From the NCBI GenBank assembly GCA_944472155.2, contig OX235279.1, positions 121,264,110 through 121,328,109 of the forward strand: a stretch of 64,000 nucleotides of DNA, given 5' to 3'. The notes below the pieces were generated by a model. The model ran no database searches and was not told the DNA's origin. It saw only the letters and a program-made list of their open reading frames with translations. Both the position numbers and the translations under genes were made by a program. This document shows, one piece after another, positions 24,052 to 37,729 of the stretch. Source of the stretch: Trichobilharzia szidati. Its lineage: Eukaryota > Platyhelminthes > Trematoda > Strigeidida > Schistosomatidae. Position 1 is the stretch's first letter; each line of letters begins with the position of its first letter.

Positions 24052-25533
24052 AACGTGGAACTTTGCACAGATGTGCAGCAGTTCGAGTCGCCACACTCCA
24101 TGTAGCACACAAAGCAAGCGAAGAGAGTAAAGAAAGATTCAAAAGACATATAATAAACAGAAATATGGGACAAAAGTGTAGTATTATGGAAGAGCAGGAG
24201 AATTTTATTAGATATTATAAACCATAAATACTGAATGCATCTGCTCCTTTGAGAACGATTTTGAGCCATATCACCAATTGTCTTCAGCCTTCGGCTATTG
24301 GCTATTGCCATCCCGAGGACCCCAACCAGTCAGGCAGTCTACACCTCTCTACGTAGCTGGCTGGCTGGCTTGCTGGCTTGAAATAACTGTTGTGGATTTC
24401 ACTGATTGAGGAAGCCATGTTTTCATTTGACCACCACTGGCCCTCTTCCAACCTGATCCATCCTGTCAACTAACATCGTCCGTCGGTCCAGGAAGGCGAC
24501 AGATGTTGGCTAGGCTTGCGTAACACATGTCTTAACCATCTCAATCGGTGTAACTTCACAACCTGTTCGATTGATTTCCCCTCCTCATGCACTCGAGCGA
24601 TGCACAATCTCAATATTGCTCACCTTATTATACCACCTAACACGGGAGATAGAACGCAGACACCTTGATCAAAGACAGCTGGCCTCTTCTTATCTTCCAC
24701 TCTGAATGGCCATGTCTCACCCACAGCCGTAACGGAAAAAGAGCGAACTGCTGAGCAGTACACACGCCCTTCAATCTAAAGCCAGCCAGATATCACGTCT
24801 ACTAAGCCGGAGATGGAATAAGTTAGCATATGCGAAACTAGCCTTCTGTATCCCTGCTGAGAATTTGACAGGGATGAACCCGCTTGCACTGGCTGGCGCA
24901 TCTCCCCGAATAAGTGAAGTGGTCAGCACGCTCAGTCACCTCTTCACTCCCTGTTTCGAAGCTAAGAGTCAATGTAGTCCAGTCAGTCCTGTGGCATCAT
25001 CTTACGCTCGCTAATGGAAGCGAATAGCATGCCAAACATTCGGAGATTTCTGCTCAAGTTGTTCAGAAGACTCTGCGTTTTGTCAGCGTCTTCACCTAGG
25101 AGCAGGACTACATCATCCGCATATTCTAGTTCGACGAGATTATTCCCTGGTAGCAAGTCAATCCCTGAGTCGCTGAAGTCAGTTGGGGTTAAGTGCATTA
25201 GTAGTACATCTCTAGTGAAATTAGAGAGGAAAGAGGACAGTGGGCATCCCTGACGGACACTACCGTTTGTCACCACTTCAGATGACAACTGTCCGTAGGC
25301 TCTCACCTGACTGACTGCATGAGTTCGAGTAGATTGAGTGCCTTGATCAGTGAGGTGTATTTTCTCGGCATTCCCTTCACAGGTAAACATCGCCATAGTA
25401 CCTCTCGGTCGACGGAATCGAGTGCCGCTTTCAGGTCAAGAAATATGGCGATTGTTAGACCCCAGTATGTATCCCTATGTTCTGGAACCTATCGAAGGGT
25501 GAAGATGTGATGAATACACCCTCCTCCCAACAC
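24052..25533 (-). pseudogene. F1 RT and 3' UTR fragment (unit B)
   Basis: Minus-strand RT with VRQGCPLSSFL and LEYADDVVLLLGEDADKT, then the C-terminal part and 3' UTR. The left flank is like 11.7-12.1 kb and the right flank like 4.6 kb, as expected of a recombinant junction. Variant bases near 25248, 25330 and 25392 match the 12.6-13.0 kb copy, while the region right of about 25430 follows the 4.5-kb copy. Confidence 0.8.
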
Positions 25534-25764
25534 TATTTTGAAGCTTTCGACGTCTAGTTCTTAATGGACCTCAGACAATTTGCCTCACTAGTTAGAAATC
25601 TGGTTTCTTGGGCTATGGATATATGTTGTGTTTCGGAGACACACAAACAAGTCACGGGTGTGATTATTCACTTGAAACCACCTGACTGAAATGGTGAATT
25701 CAGAATACGGGAGTTACCAGTTCCTGTGACTAGTTCAAGTGGAGTTGCTGGTGTAGGTGTAGGA
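25534..25764 (+). mobile_element. F1 endonuclease N-terminal fragment (unit B)
   Basis: Copy of 4613-4847 in the same orientation, with the same degenerate endonuclease block, ended by the ATT tail of the antisense F2. Confidence 0.65.
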
Positions 25765-28700
25765 ATAATGTTATTATTATTATCTTCCCTTTGGTTTCCA
25801 AGTGGGAATTATGACTTTGACGACGCATCTCCATTTTCTTCTATTTTCTGCTGTCCTCTTCAGTTGCGTCCACGATCGCACACAATCTTTCATCTCCTCC
25901 TCACACGATCTCCTCCATGTCACCGTCGCACTGACAAGCCACTTGTCGCTTCCCGTTGGGATTCCACTCGAGTAATGGCCTGAAATGTGCGCGATGTCAT
26001 TCGATGGCCTCCTAAAAATATGCTAGACCGATCTCCATTTTCTCCCACATATTTGTTGAGTGATCGGCTCTTGGTTTGTTTGTTGCCAGCCCAAGTTTCT
26101 TGTCGCTAGTCCTTTCTGGCTGGCCATGTGTTCTTCATATGTAGCCAGCGAAATGGAAAGCTGTTGATTAATGTCTGTATTAACCTGATAGAAATCCTTT
26201 TTGTGACACTCAGTACAGGTTTCTTACCTGTAGAGAAGTACTGACTGACTGACCTACATTTGTGTTGAAATTCCGAACCTTGTTCTTTATGCTGAGGCGG
26301 ATTGAAGTGCAGAATATTTCCAAACTGACTTAAGGTTGACATAAGACATAAATCATCCACACGGGAAGGCAGGCAGCCAGCTTGTCTCACTCCTGTTTCC
26401 ACTTCGAACACCTCTCTGAGTTTCCGTTGTCGATCACCTGACAGGTGGCATTGTCACAATGAGGTTGGTAAATATTTGGACACTGCACGCCGTAGTGTTG
26501 GAGTAATTTCCAAATCACTTCTCGGTCAACGCTGTCTGGTGAAGGCCTTTACGAAATCGATGAATTAGAGGTAGACTGGGAGTTGATTGCCATCTGCTGT
26601 TTGTTCTATGATGACGATGTGTAGAGTTGCAGTTTGATCAGCACATGACTTGCCTCTTCTGAATCTAGTTTGTTCAGTCGGAGTGGCGGAATCCTGTATC
26701 GAGTGCATCTTATATTCTCTCCAGGATGACACAACTCAGTATTTCACTTGCCATATACAAGAGCACTATTTCACGACTGTTCTCGCAGAGGTCTAACTAG
26801 GTCTCCCTCACTTCTTTGGTAGCTTGACAAGGTGACCTCTCTTCCAATGTGTAGGCACCTAACCTTCTTTACAAACATGTTGCAATAATTGCGTGAGAAT
26901 ATCTGCGACAATCTCTGAATCTGTTTTCAGTTCTTCGGATGCAATTCTATGTGGTCCTGCTGCCTTCTCGGCTGGCCTTCAGTAGCTTGATCGCATTCAG
27001 GACTTCTGCGCTTTCGTTGGGCGATCGGTGTACACAGGCAGGTAGTTCTGTGCGCGCTCTAAGTTGTTGTTGGTGTTTCTGGGTGAGTTTCAGGTGATTG
27101 TCAATTCAAGAGTCCTTTGAAGCGACCAACCCATTGTTTTGTTTGCTCCTCCCGCTTGACAATTAGCTTCCCTGGAGAATCTTTTACTGGTTTCATCGCC
27201 TGTGTTGATCTCTTCCCGGATAGCGAGCAGCCTGGTTATCTGAAATATTGTTCTGAGGTTTCTTTTACCTGCGGCCTGCCTGTTCTGCCTCAGTTGCTGG
27301 CCAGTGTGTCGTAGAATTGTCTTTTGTCTTTCCTAGCACTCTTCTTCACTTCTTTCTTTATTCAGTGCAGTGTACATTGGACTCAGCTTCTTCGTCTTCT
27401 GTTGTGCATCTTTGCATTGAGTCATCTTCTCTTCCATCAGCCTCCTCTCCTCTCTCATATTAGCTTCCAGGTAGGTGTCCGTTGAGAGCCATTCCTTGTC
27501 GTGTCCCTCCCTACTTCCTAGAACAGTTGTACACGTTTGCTTGGATATCAACTTCAGAGAGTTAGTTCCAATGTTCTTCCACACAGGTTTTCTCTGTGAT
27601 GCGACTTAGTGTCTCTGCCACTGCTATGATGTGAACTGTAATGAAGGCATCCCTTGTAGTTTTGTCCTTCAGTTTCTGAGTGTTGAACTTGAATTACAGT
27701 GGTCTGTCTCCAGTTGTTTTGAGGGATTTCAGCTTCACCTTGAGTGTCCCTTGAACTAGATGGTGGTCTGAGTCGACATCTTCCCACTTCTCGACTTTGT
27801 GTCCATCAGGCAGACTGCGTCTCCACTTCGTTGAGCAGCATCATTGAGTTGAAGTCCGTATGGTTTTTGGTGTGTCCAACAGGCGAAATCCATGTCTCTG
27901 GTTTTGTGTATATCCTTATGCTTGTAGACGCTGCCTCCGATCACGAAATGATTGAAAGTGCAGAAGTCTGCGGAAATTTCTCAGTTGTCATTCACTTCGA
28001 CGACGGAGAGCCTCTCGACCCATGATGAGTTCTCCTCCCGTATTATCTGCAGCCAGTTCTGCTGGCATTCATATCTTCCATAAGGATTTCGATGTCACCA
28101 TTCGGGATGTTGTCCCTTGCTGTTTGTAGTTGTCTGTCGAAATCTTCGTTCTTCTCCTATTGTTCCGCTTGGTTGTTTGTATCACTGTGCTTGGCATTGC
28201 ATGGTAATTGTAACCTTCCTTCCTCCCTTCCCTACTTACTTCCTTTTGAGTTGAATCTCGCTGTCATGATCCTGCAGGAGGATATTGGTTCCCGTTGGAT
28301 TAGGGCTTTGGCTGCCACTGGTGACTTCATGATAGCCACTCACTGCCTCAGTGTGCTCGTGGTTGTGATCTGTGTTACCAGACCGGAGTAGATTGCTGAC
28401 CCTCCAGTTGAAAATTTGACACTCCTTACCTATTCCAACTGCTCTCGCAGATACCCAGTAATAATAATAATAATAATAATTTGCTTTATTCCAAAACAGT
28501 ACTTGTGATACAGAATGGAATTCTCAGCATTTTTACTACAGTATTGCATCCAGTTAGTACATTATCAATAAATAGAATTCTACATAGATTGAGGAAACCA
28601 CAGTTCATTATTACAACAATACATTGGCATGTCAGTAGCAAAGGTAAAGCTGAAACAGTGTTTGAAGGTGTTAGAAAAGTGGGAGCTGTCTTATTAACTG

Positions 28701-29255
28701 GCGTAAGCGAGAGAAAGAGACAAAGCAGCACATAACGGAAAAAGAAGAGAGAGAAAAGGAACAGAAAGAAAGAAAATGTTGTACCTATTGATGAAGTGGG
28801 TTGGAAAGAGGAGATCCAGTTGTACTAATGACTATTTAATGAATTATAGGTGTCACGCCTAATGCTTTCTTTATCACACAGAACACGAGCTAAGTAGGGT
28901 ATGGTTGAGTACTTGCATGCCATAAGTTCGCACTCCGTTGACTACCTGGACAGCCTTCCAAGCTAGTCTCGTACATTGTACGTGCATTCCACGTCCCCAT
29001 TCTTATTCTTGCTGTCATCTGTGGAAGACACATCGGCTGACTGGCTGACTGGCTTCCATCAGCTGGCCGTGTCATTTCGCCGCGCTCATTATAGGGAAGA
29101 AAAAAATTGTTATTTGAATGTTGTGTACTCTTAATATTTTGTTGTGGGTTGAAGTTTCCCTAGCAGCTGGCTAGTCTCTGTGGTGTAGGTTGGCTAGTCC
29201 CACGGCCAACCCTGCCTCCTTATCCGGGCTTGGGACCGGCTATAAAACTAACAAG
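25765..29255 (-). mobile_element. F2 retrotransposon, decayed (unit B)
   Basis: Copy of 4848-8345: leader, endonuclease (RIRMGTWNARTMYET; HKDIHKTRDMDF), linker (DTYLEANMREERRLMEEK), RT pieces (TRFRRGKSC) and C-terminal block, with the 450-bp insertion at about 28458-28907. Same orientation and mostly the same disruptions as unit A, so the decay largely predates the duplication. Confidence 0.75.
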
Positions 29256-29299
29256 CTAGTTAAATAGGTGGGTTGTAAGCATAGTTTGGCAGTTTGTAA

Positions 29300-30324
29300 T
29301 TCCTCAAAATCATTAGCCCATATAACATCGTCTCAAGCATCAGCTAACTGGAGTCTGCACAAACTATACAATGAGTCCATATGAACAGTGATCAAGATTT
29401 GACCAGATAGTTGCAAAATAATTGAGCGCTGAGTGAGAAGCAGACATTTATAAAATTATGTGTATACAATGAGTCCTATCAAAGTCATCATGTTAGCTAC
29501 TGAATGCAACACTCTCAGATAGGGTTATCTCAGTAGGCGATCACAACGATTAATTAGGAATGTTGTGGCAGTTGAAAAAGTATATTGATGGCACTTATGC
29601 AACTCCATGACGATGGACCGACAACGGTGATCATCTTCTACAATTCTATTCCTGTCCCTCATCAGCAGTGGTTGTAGACATAGGGAGAGACATTGCCTCG
29701 ACTGTTCATCTCCGACATCCAGAAAACGATGTACACGAATAGATCGCGTAGATATAAACCATCGATGAAGAGAGTAAGTCGAAGATTTCCACTCCTTCTG
29801 GAACGCCTGGAATGTAGACTATGATCACTGACTAATCCGTGCACGTATACGCCTACGACATAACAGAAGTGGGAAACAGGCAGCTACGAAGCTGCTACAC
29901 CCACAACTCGACAAGAACGCAAAGTCTTTATAAGGCAGAGAAATAACCAAAGGCACACCTGAGAATGACAGCAAAACACTTCCTGAGGAATCTTCGAGTG
30001 GTATCCAGTCAGCTGTAGAAGCAGTCTTGTAGGCTATTGATAACCTGAAACCGAATATGAGTAAATGTCAGTGGAGTTCTGTTGCCTAGTCGGAGCAGAT
30101 AGACGCGAGAAGACTGATTCTGACGCGCTCCGAACATGCTTATGAGCGAGATATGCTCATATGCAAGGTGATTTGAGACTTCCACAATGACTGTGAACAG
30201 TAGTGAGTGACGTGAGAGAAAGAGATATTAAAAGCGTGAGTGGTCAGTGATATCAGACAACTATTTACACTCAGTAGGGATTGTGTGAGCTTTACATGAG
30301 ATCTTATCGGCAATCGTGAGGCTA
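29300..30324 (+). pseudogene. F1 endonuclease remnant, plus strand (unit B)
   Basis: Copy of 8390-9412 with the same stops; keeps RWTDNGDHLLQFYS and the linker scrap. Its right end joins directly to the F2 tail at 30325, which is the unit boundary as drawn here. Confidence 0.65.
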
Positions 30325-32530
30325 GCTAAACTGGACTACCGAGAACAGGGGAAAATGAGTATGTGCTTCTGAATCCCTATGTTTCACTCGGAACCCATGG
30401 GAATAGTTGTATAACAATAACAATAATCCGTGCCATGTGGAGTGTTGCAAATTAAACTGCTGCACATCTGTTCCATGTTTTACATCAGAAACTCGGTCAT
30501 TCAGTTATATCCCTAGTCTTATTTCCATCAGATGTATAGAAGTACTCTTTTATAGCTAGTCTGAAGATAATTCTTTAGATGTTTTATGTTAACGAATATT
30601 TCAAAAATAGAATACCAGAGGCGTTATGGCTATTTCAGTTTAGTGGAAACAAAAAATAACAACTACAAAACGAATACTGGAGGACCTATCTCACGTTTAC
30701 TGACGTCTTTTAATAATCTAGATATGCTAAAGAAGAGTACAAAAAAGTTACTAACTTCGATTTTTTAATGATTGTCTAAAGGTTATCGATTTGTAATGAG
30801 AATTATCTTAATTGCACTCCATAGATTCAACACCAGAAGTAGAAACTGATAAATGAAACATATAGTCTTAATGTTTAAGGTGAATACACTTCAATGCACT
30901 TGCTTAAGGTAATGCTTCAGAAAGGTTCACAGTATTTTTTAGTCGTTTCCAATTGTTTATCATGCTGAGTTGTATAATTTGCTCTCCACTCTTATTATTT
31001 ATGTCTTTGAAATTCTCAATAAAGACAAGTTTAGTCGTGCGATGCTTTCAAGTGCTTCTTTAGCAGAATATTTAATTCCTCTATCGCAAATCTGTTAAGA
31101 ATCACTACGAGACGTTTTGCTTAATTTCGTTTCGACAAATAGTGTCCTTTCATGCTTTGTGGCTTTAATATTTCGCAAATTCTGGAATCATTTATTCATT
31201 CGGAGGAGGATTTCTTTCTTAGCAGTTCACACGACTGCCAAGGATTTTCTTTTTTTTTGGTTGTCTACGATGAATTGAGTAATACATAGAATAAGTTTTC
31301 AGATGGGGACTAGTACAGCTTGGCTGTCCTAGGTGCCAACTGAAATCTATGCACAGCCATAATTCAGACAGAAGGAGAAAAGTGCAAGGAAAATTAGTGA
31401 AATGTGATATTGTGTTTGTCAAGGTGGGGGTAAGGCATGAAGATATCTACTTCACTGCGAACTATTCTGGGCCAAGTCACACAGAATGCTCAGTCGTATA
31501 AATTGATTGTTTCGTGGATTCTAAACATGAAAGAAACATTGCAGCACGCATCACAGACAGCTGTAATTCGATCTAAGTCTTCGTCTGGCCACACTGATTT
31601 CTCCTTCATAATAATCCCACTTATTCCAACGCCTCCTTCAAAGTAACCTATAGAGTCAAGAATAACCTACCAAAGGCAATACAGTTTAGTCTTCTTTGTA
31701 TCGCTGAAGCTCTGGCCATTCACATAGAAAAACCGGAGCTGTGCATACAAAAGAGAACTACTCAACCACTTGTATTATCACTCTAAGAAAATGAATTCGC
31801 CAAAAAGAGACTCTTCGCTGAACTGCGTGTTTTGTTTTCATTAATGTCTGGATGGGGATTATTCATGAACTGAAGGATTTACCGACTAAATTAGTTCTCT
31901 CAACGTTTGCACATTCAGAGTTTTTGCACATTATATTGAAATTCTCATCATTTTCTCAACATCGTACCCGTTTTAACCATTATTCTCCCATTTTTATTCG
32001 ACAGGGTGAGATAGATGGTAGTTGGACAGGAATAAAACATAACCTTAGCAGTTCACTGGAAAGCTGAAAAAATGCAAAGTATTCTGAACACCTTGAGCTG
32101 CAACAACTTGAGGTGAAATCCTGCCTTGTTTCGCATGTGACTGTCCTTTCTCTAATGGATGATAATTCTGTAGGACTGGTCTACACCTATGATCAAAGGC
32201 AGCCAACTTCTACATACTTCCAACGCCTGCTTCTCACAATGTGAAGCGAATTCTTGCTCAGTACACTCGTCGTTGCATTGCTGGCTGAGTATTGCGTCTA
32301 CATCAAAGATAGAACAATCAGCAAATGCTATAGGAGACATTTGACTTCATGCTAGGGTTCTATCAACGGCTTGTCCATTGGGAATGATGCAAATAAGTGG
32401 ATTGATGAATACGCCCAACCATTTTTCAACCTACATGTAAACTAAGAATGACCGTAAACCAGTCCTACAGAATTATCATACATTGGAGAGAGGACAGACA
32501 CATGCGAAACGAGGCAGGAGTTCTCTTCAG
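30325..32530. repeat. Tandem unit segment (equivalent of 21781-23980)
   Basis: F2 tail and F1 3' UTR, unclassified AT-rich DNA, PLE C-terminal piece (about 31450-32060), and the ~55-bp inverted repeat (about 32130 / 32465). Nearly identical to 21781-23980, differing mainly by single bases and short indels. Confidence 0.85.
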
Positions 32531-32598
32531 GTTGTCCTGAAAACTCAATATTTTCAACTAGAATTATATCATCTGCAACTGCCTGACTGGCTGGTTTC

Positions 32599-34085
32599 AA
32601 CGTGGAACTTTGCACAGATGTGCAGCAGTTCGAGTCGCCACACTCCATGTAGCACACAAAGCAAGCGAAGAGAGTAAAGAAAGATTCAAAAGACATATAA
32701 TAAACAGAAATATGGGACAAAAGTGTAGTATTATGGAAGAGCAGGAGAATTTTATTAGATATTATAAACCATAAATACTGAATGCATCTGCTCCTTTGAG
32801 AACGATTTTGAGCCATATCACCAATTGTCTTCAGCCTTCGGCTATTGGCTATTGCCATCCCGAGGACCCCAACCAGTCAGGCAGTCTACACCTCTCTACG
32901 TAGCTGGCTGGCTGGCTTGCTGGCTTGAAATAACTGTCGTGGATTTCACTGACCGAGGAAGCCATGTTTTCATTTGACCACCACTGGCCCTCTTCCAACC
33001 TGATCCATCCTGTCAACTAACATCATCCGTCGGTCGAAGAAGGCGACAAATGTTGGCTAGGTATGCGTAACACATGTCTTAACCATCTCAATCGGTGTAA
33101 CTTCACAACCTGTTCGATTGATTTCCCCTTCTCATCTAGCACTCGAGCGACGCATAATCTCAATATTGCTCACCTTATTATACCGCCTAACACGGGAGAT
33201 AGAACGCAGACACCTTTGATCAAAGACAGCTGGCCTCTTCTTATCTTCCACTCTCAATGGCCAATTCTCACCCACAGCCATAACGGAGGACAGAGCGAAC
33301 TGCTGAGCAGTACACACGCCCTTCAATCTATAGCCAGCCGGATATCACGTCTACTAAGCCGGAGATGGCATAAGTTGGCATATGCGAAACTAGCCTTCTG
33401 TATCCCTGCTGAGAATTTGACAGGGATGAACCCGCTTGCACTGGCTGGCGCATCTCCCCGAATAAGTGAAGTGGTCAGCACACTCAGTCACCTCTTCACT
33501 CCCTGTTTCGAAGCTAAGAGTCAATGTAGTCCAGTCAGTCCTGTGGCATCATCTTACGCTCGCTAATGGAAGCAAACAGCATGCCAAACATTCGGAGATT
33601 TCTGCTCAAGTTGTTCAGAAGACTCTGCGTTTTGTCAGCGTCTTCACCTAGGAGCAGGACTACATCATCCGCATATTCTAGTTCGACGATATTATTCCCT
33701 GGTAGCAAGTCAATCCCTGAGTCGCTGAAGTCAGTTGGGGTTAAGTGCATTAGTAATACAGCTCTAGTGAAATTAGAGAGGAAAGAGGACAGTGGGCATC
33801 CCTGATGGACACTACCGTTTGTCACCACTTCAGATGACAACTGTCCGTAGGCTCTCACCTGACTGACTGCATGAGTTCGAGTAGAGTGAGTGCCTTGATC
33901 AGTGAGGTGTATTTTCTCGGCCTTCCCTTCACAGGCAAACATCGCCATGGTACCTCTCGGTCGACGGAATCGAATGCCGCTTTCAGGTCAAGAAATATGG
34001 CAATTGTTGGACGCCAGTAAGTATGCCTCTGTTCCAGAATCTGTCGAAGGGTGAAGATATGATTAATACACCCTCCTCCCAACAC
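32599..34085 (-). pseudogene. F1 RT and 3' UTR fragment (unit C)
   Basis: Minus-strand RT with VHQGCPLSSFL and ELEYADDVVLLLGEDADKT. Left of about 32975 it follows the 12.0/24.4-kb version; right of about 33045 it follows the 3.5-kb version ('gcgacaaatgttggctaggt'). The crossover point therefore differs from that of unit B. Confidence 0.8.
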
Positions 34086-34320
34086 TGTTTTGAGACTTTC
34101 GACGTCTAGTTCTTAACGGAAATCAGACAATTTGCCTCACTGGTCAGAAATCTGATGTCTTCAGCTATGGATATATGTTGTGTTTCGGAGACACACAAAC
34201 AAGTCACGGGTGTGATTATTCACTTGAAACCACCTGACTGAAATGGTGAATTCAGAATACGGGAGTTACCAGTTCTTGTGACTAGTTCAAGTGGAGTTGC
34301 TGATGTAGGTGTGGGAATAA
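34086..34320 (+). mobile_element. F1 endonuclease N-terminal fragment (unit C)
   Basis: Third copy of the 4613-4847 piece, closest to that copy in sequence ('gttattgttattattattat' tail junction). Confidence 0.65.
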
Positions 34321-37300
34321 TGTTATTGTTATTATTATTATCTTTCCTTTGGTTTCCAAGTGGGAATTATGACTTCGACGACGCATCTCCACTTTCTTCT
34401 ATTTTCTGCTGTCCTCTCCAGTTGCGTCCACGATCGCACACAATCTTTCATCTCCTCCTCACACAATCTCCTCCATGTCACCCTCGCACTGACAAGCCAC
34501 TTGTCGCTTCCCATTGGGATTCCACTCGAGCAATGGCCTGAAATGTGCGCGATGTCATTCGATGGCCTGCTAAAAAATATGCTAGACCGATCTCCATTTT
34601 CTCCCACATATTTGTTGAGTGATCGGCTCTTGGTTTGTTTGTTGCCAGCCCAAGTTTCTTGTCGCTAGTCCTTTCTGGCTGGCCATGTGTTCTTCACTCT
34701 GTAGCCAGCGAAATGGAAAGCTGTTGATTAATGTCTGTATTAACCTGATAGAAATCCTTTTTGTGACACTCAGTACAGGTTTCTGACCTGTAGAGAAGTA
34801 CTGACTGACTGACCTATATTTGTGTTGAAATTCCGAACCTTGTTCTTTATGCTGAGGCGGATTGAAGTGCAGAATATTTCCAAACTGACTTAAGGTTGAC
34901 ATAAGACATAAATCATCCACACGGGAAGGCAGGCAGCCAGCTTGTCTCACTCCTGTTTCCACTTCGAACACCTCTCTGAGTTTCCGTTGTCGATCACCTG
35001 ACAGGTGGCATTGTCATAATGACGTTGGTAAATATTTGGACACTGCACGCCGTAGTGTTGGAGTGATTTCCAAATCACTTCTCGGTCAACGCTGTCTGGT
35101 GAAGGCCTTTACGAAATCGATGAAGTAGAGGTAGACTGGGAGTTGACTGCCACCTGCTGTTTGTTCTATGATGACAATGTGTAGAGTTGCAGTTTGATCA
35201 GCACATGACTTGCCTCTTCTGAATCTAGTTTGTTCAGTCGGAGTGGCGGAATCCTGTATCGAGTGCATCTTATATTCTCTCCAGGATGACACAACTCAGT
35301 ATTTCACTTGCCATATACAAGAGCACTATTTCACGACTGTTCTCGCAGAGGTCTAACTAGGTCTCCCTCACTTCTTTGGTAGCTTGACAAGGTGACCTCT
35401 CTTCCAATGTGTAGGCACCTAACCTTCTTTACAAACATGTTGCAATAATTGCGTGAGAATATCTGCGACAATCTCTGAATCTGTTTTCAGTTCTTCGGAT
35501 GCAATTCTATGTGGTCCTGCTGCCTTCTCGGCTGGCCTTCAGTAGCTTGATCGCATTCAGGACTTCTGCGCTTTCGTTGGGCGATCGGTGTACACAGGCA
35601 GGTAGTTCTGTGCGCGCTCTAAGTTGTTGTTGGTGTTTCTGGGTGAGTTTCAGGTGATTGTCAATTCAAGAGTCCTTTGAAGCGACCAACCCATTGTTTT
35701 GTTTGCTCCTCCCGCTTGACAATTAGCTTCCCTGGAGAATCTTTTACTGGTTTCATCGCCTGTGTTGATCTCTTCCCGGATAGCGAGCAGCCTGGTTATC
35801 TGAAATATTGTTCTGAGGTTTCTTTTACCTGCGGCCTGCCTGTTCTGCCTCAGTTGCTGGCCAGTGTGTCGTAGAATTGTCTTTTGTCTTTCCTAGCACT
35901 CTTCTTCACTTCTTTCTTTATTCAGTGCAGTGTACATTGGACTCAGCTTCTTCGTCTTCTGTTGTGCATCTTTGCATTGAGTCATCTTCTCTTCCATCAG
36001 CCTCCTCTCCTCTCTCATATTAGCTTCCAGGTAGGTGTCCGTTGAGAGCCATTCCTTGTCGTGTCCCTCCCTACTTCCTAGAACAGTTGTACACGTTTGC
36101 TTGGATATCAACTTCAGAGAGTTAGTTCCAATATTCTTCCACACAGGTTTTCTCTGTGATGCGACTTAGTGTCTCTGCCACTGCTATGATGTGAACTGTA
36201 ATGAAGGCATCCCTTGTAGTTTTGTCCTTCAGTTTCTGAGTGTTGAACTTGAATTACAGTGGTCTGTCTCCAGTTGTTTTGAGGGATTTCAGCTTCACCT
36301 TGAGTGTCCCTTGAACTAGATGGTGGTCTGAGTCGACATCTTCCCACTTCTCGACTTTGTGTCCATCAGGCAGACTGCGTCTCCACTTCGTTGAGCAGCA
36401 TCATTGAGTTGAAGTCCGTATGGTTTTTGGTGTGTCCAACAGGCGAAATCCATGTCTCTGGTTTTGTGTATATCCTTATGCTTGTAGACGCTGCCTCCGA
36501 TCACGAAATGATTGAAAGTGCAGAAGTCTGCGGAAATTTCTCAGTTGTCATTCACTTCGACGACGGAGAGCCTCTCGACCCATGATGAGTTCTCCTCCCG
36601 TATTATCTGCAGCCAGTTCTGCTGGCATTCATATCTTCCATAAGGATTTCGATGTCACCATTCGGGATGTTGTCCCTTGCTGTTTGTAGTTGTCTGTCGA
36701 AATCTTCGTTCTTCTCCTATTGTTCCGCTTGGTTGTTTGTATCACTGTGCTTGGCATTGCATGGTAATTGTAACCTTCCTTCCTCCCTTCCCTACTTACT
36801 TCCTTTTGAGTTGAATCTCGCTGTCATGATCCTGCAGGAGGATATTGGTTCCCGTTGGATTAGGGCTTTGGCTGCCACTGGTGACTTCATGATAGCCACT
36901 CACTGCCTCAGTGTGCTCGTGGTTGTGATCTGTGTTACCAGACCGGAGTAGATTGCTGACCCTCCAGTTGAAAATTTGACACTCCTTACCTATTCCAACT
37001 GCTCTCGCAGATACCCAGTAATAATAATAATAATAATAATTTGCTTTATTCCAAAACAGTACTTGTGATACAGAATGGAATTCTCAGCATTTTTACTACA
37101 GTATTGCATCCAGTTAGTACATTATCAATAAATAGAATTCTACATAGATTGAGGAAACCACAGTTCATTATTACAACAATACATTGGCATGTCAGTAGCA
37201 AAGGTAAAGCTGAAACAGTGTTTGAAGGTGTTAGAAAAGTGGGAGCTGTCTTATTAACTGGCGTAAGCGAGAGAAAGAGACAAAGCAGCACATAACGGAA

Positions 37301-37729
37301 AAAGAAGAGAGAGAAAAGGAACAGAAAGAAAGAAAATGTTGTACCTATTGATGAAGTGGGTTGGAAAGAGGAGATCCAGTTGTACTAATGACTATTTAAT
37401 GAATTATAGGTGTCACGCCTAATGCTTTCTTTATCACACAGAACACGAGCTAAGTAGGGTATGGTTGAGTACTTGCATGCCATAAGTTCGCACTCCGTTG
37501 ACTACCTGGACAGCCTTCCAAGCTAGTCTCGTACATTGTACGTGCATTCCACGTCCCCATTCTTATTCTTGCTGTCATCTGTGGAAGACACATCGGCTGA
37601 CTGGCTGACTGGCTTCCATCAGCTGGCCGTGTCATTTCGCCGCGCTCATTATAGGGAAGAAAAAAATTGTTATTTGAATGTTGTGTACTCTTAATATTTT
37701 GTTGTGGGTTGAAGTTTCCCTAGCAGCTG
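34321..37729 (-). mobile_element. F2 retrotransposon cut at its 5' leader (unit C)
   Basis: Collinear with 4848-8258 (offset 29,473 then 29,470), but at 37729, within the 5' leader, it switches to antisense F1 RT sequence ('agcagctg|tctaaaccc'). Left of about 35.2 kb it carries unit-A variants; right of about 35.5 kb it carries unit-B variants. Confidence 0.8.

Larger units (their letters stand above)
3447..37729. repeat. Tandem array with ~8.55-kb period (several units, one gap)
   Basis: Blocks recur collinearly. 9413-13.1 kb matches 21781-25.4 kb (offset ~12,365) and 30325-33.95 kb (offset ~20,910). 3.5-8.25 kb matches 24.4-29.17 kb and 33.0-37.73 kb. The unit after the gap (21781-30324, 8544 bp) and the next (30325 onward) are nearly identical. 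Each unit has, in order: antisense F1 RT, F1 endonuclease piece, antisense F2, F1 endonuclease remnant, nested F2/F1 tails, PLE piece, and a small inverted repeat. Direct antisense F1 fragments about 8540 bp apart (4062 and 12600) are the likely substrate of unequal crossing-over. Confidence 0.9.
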
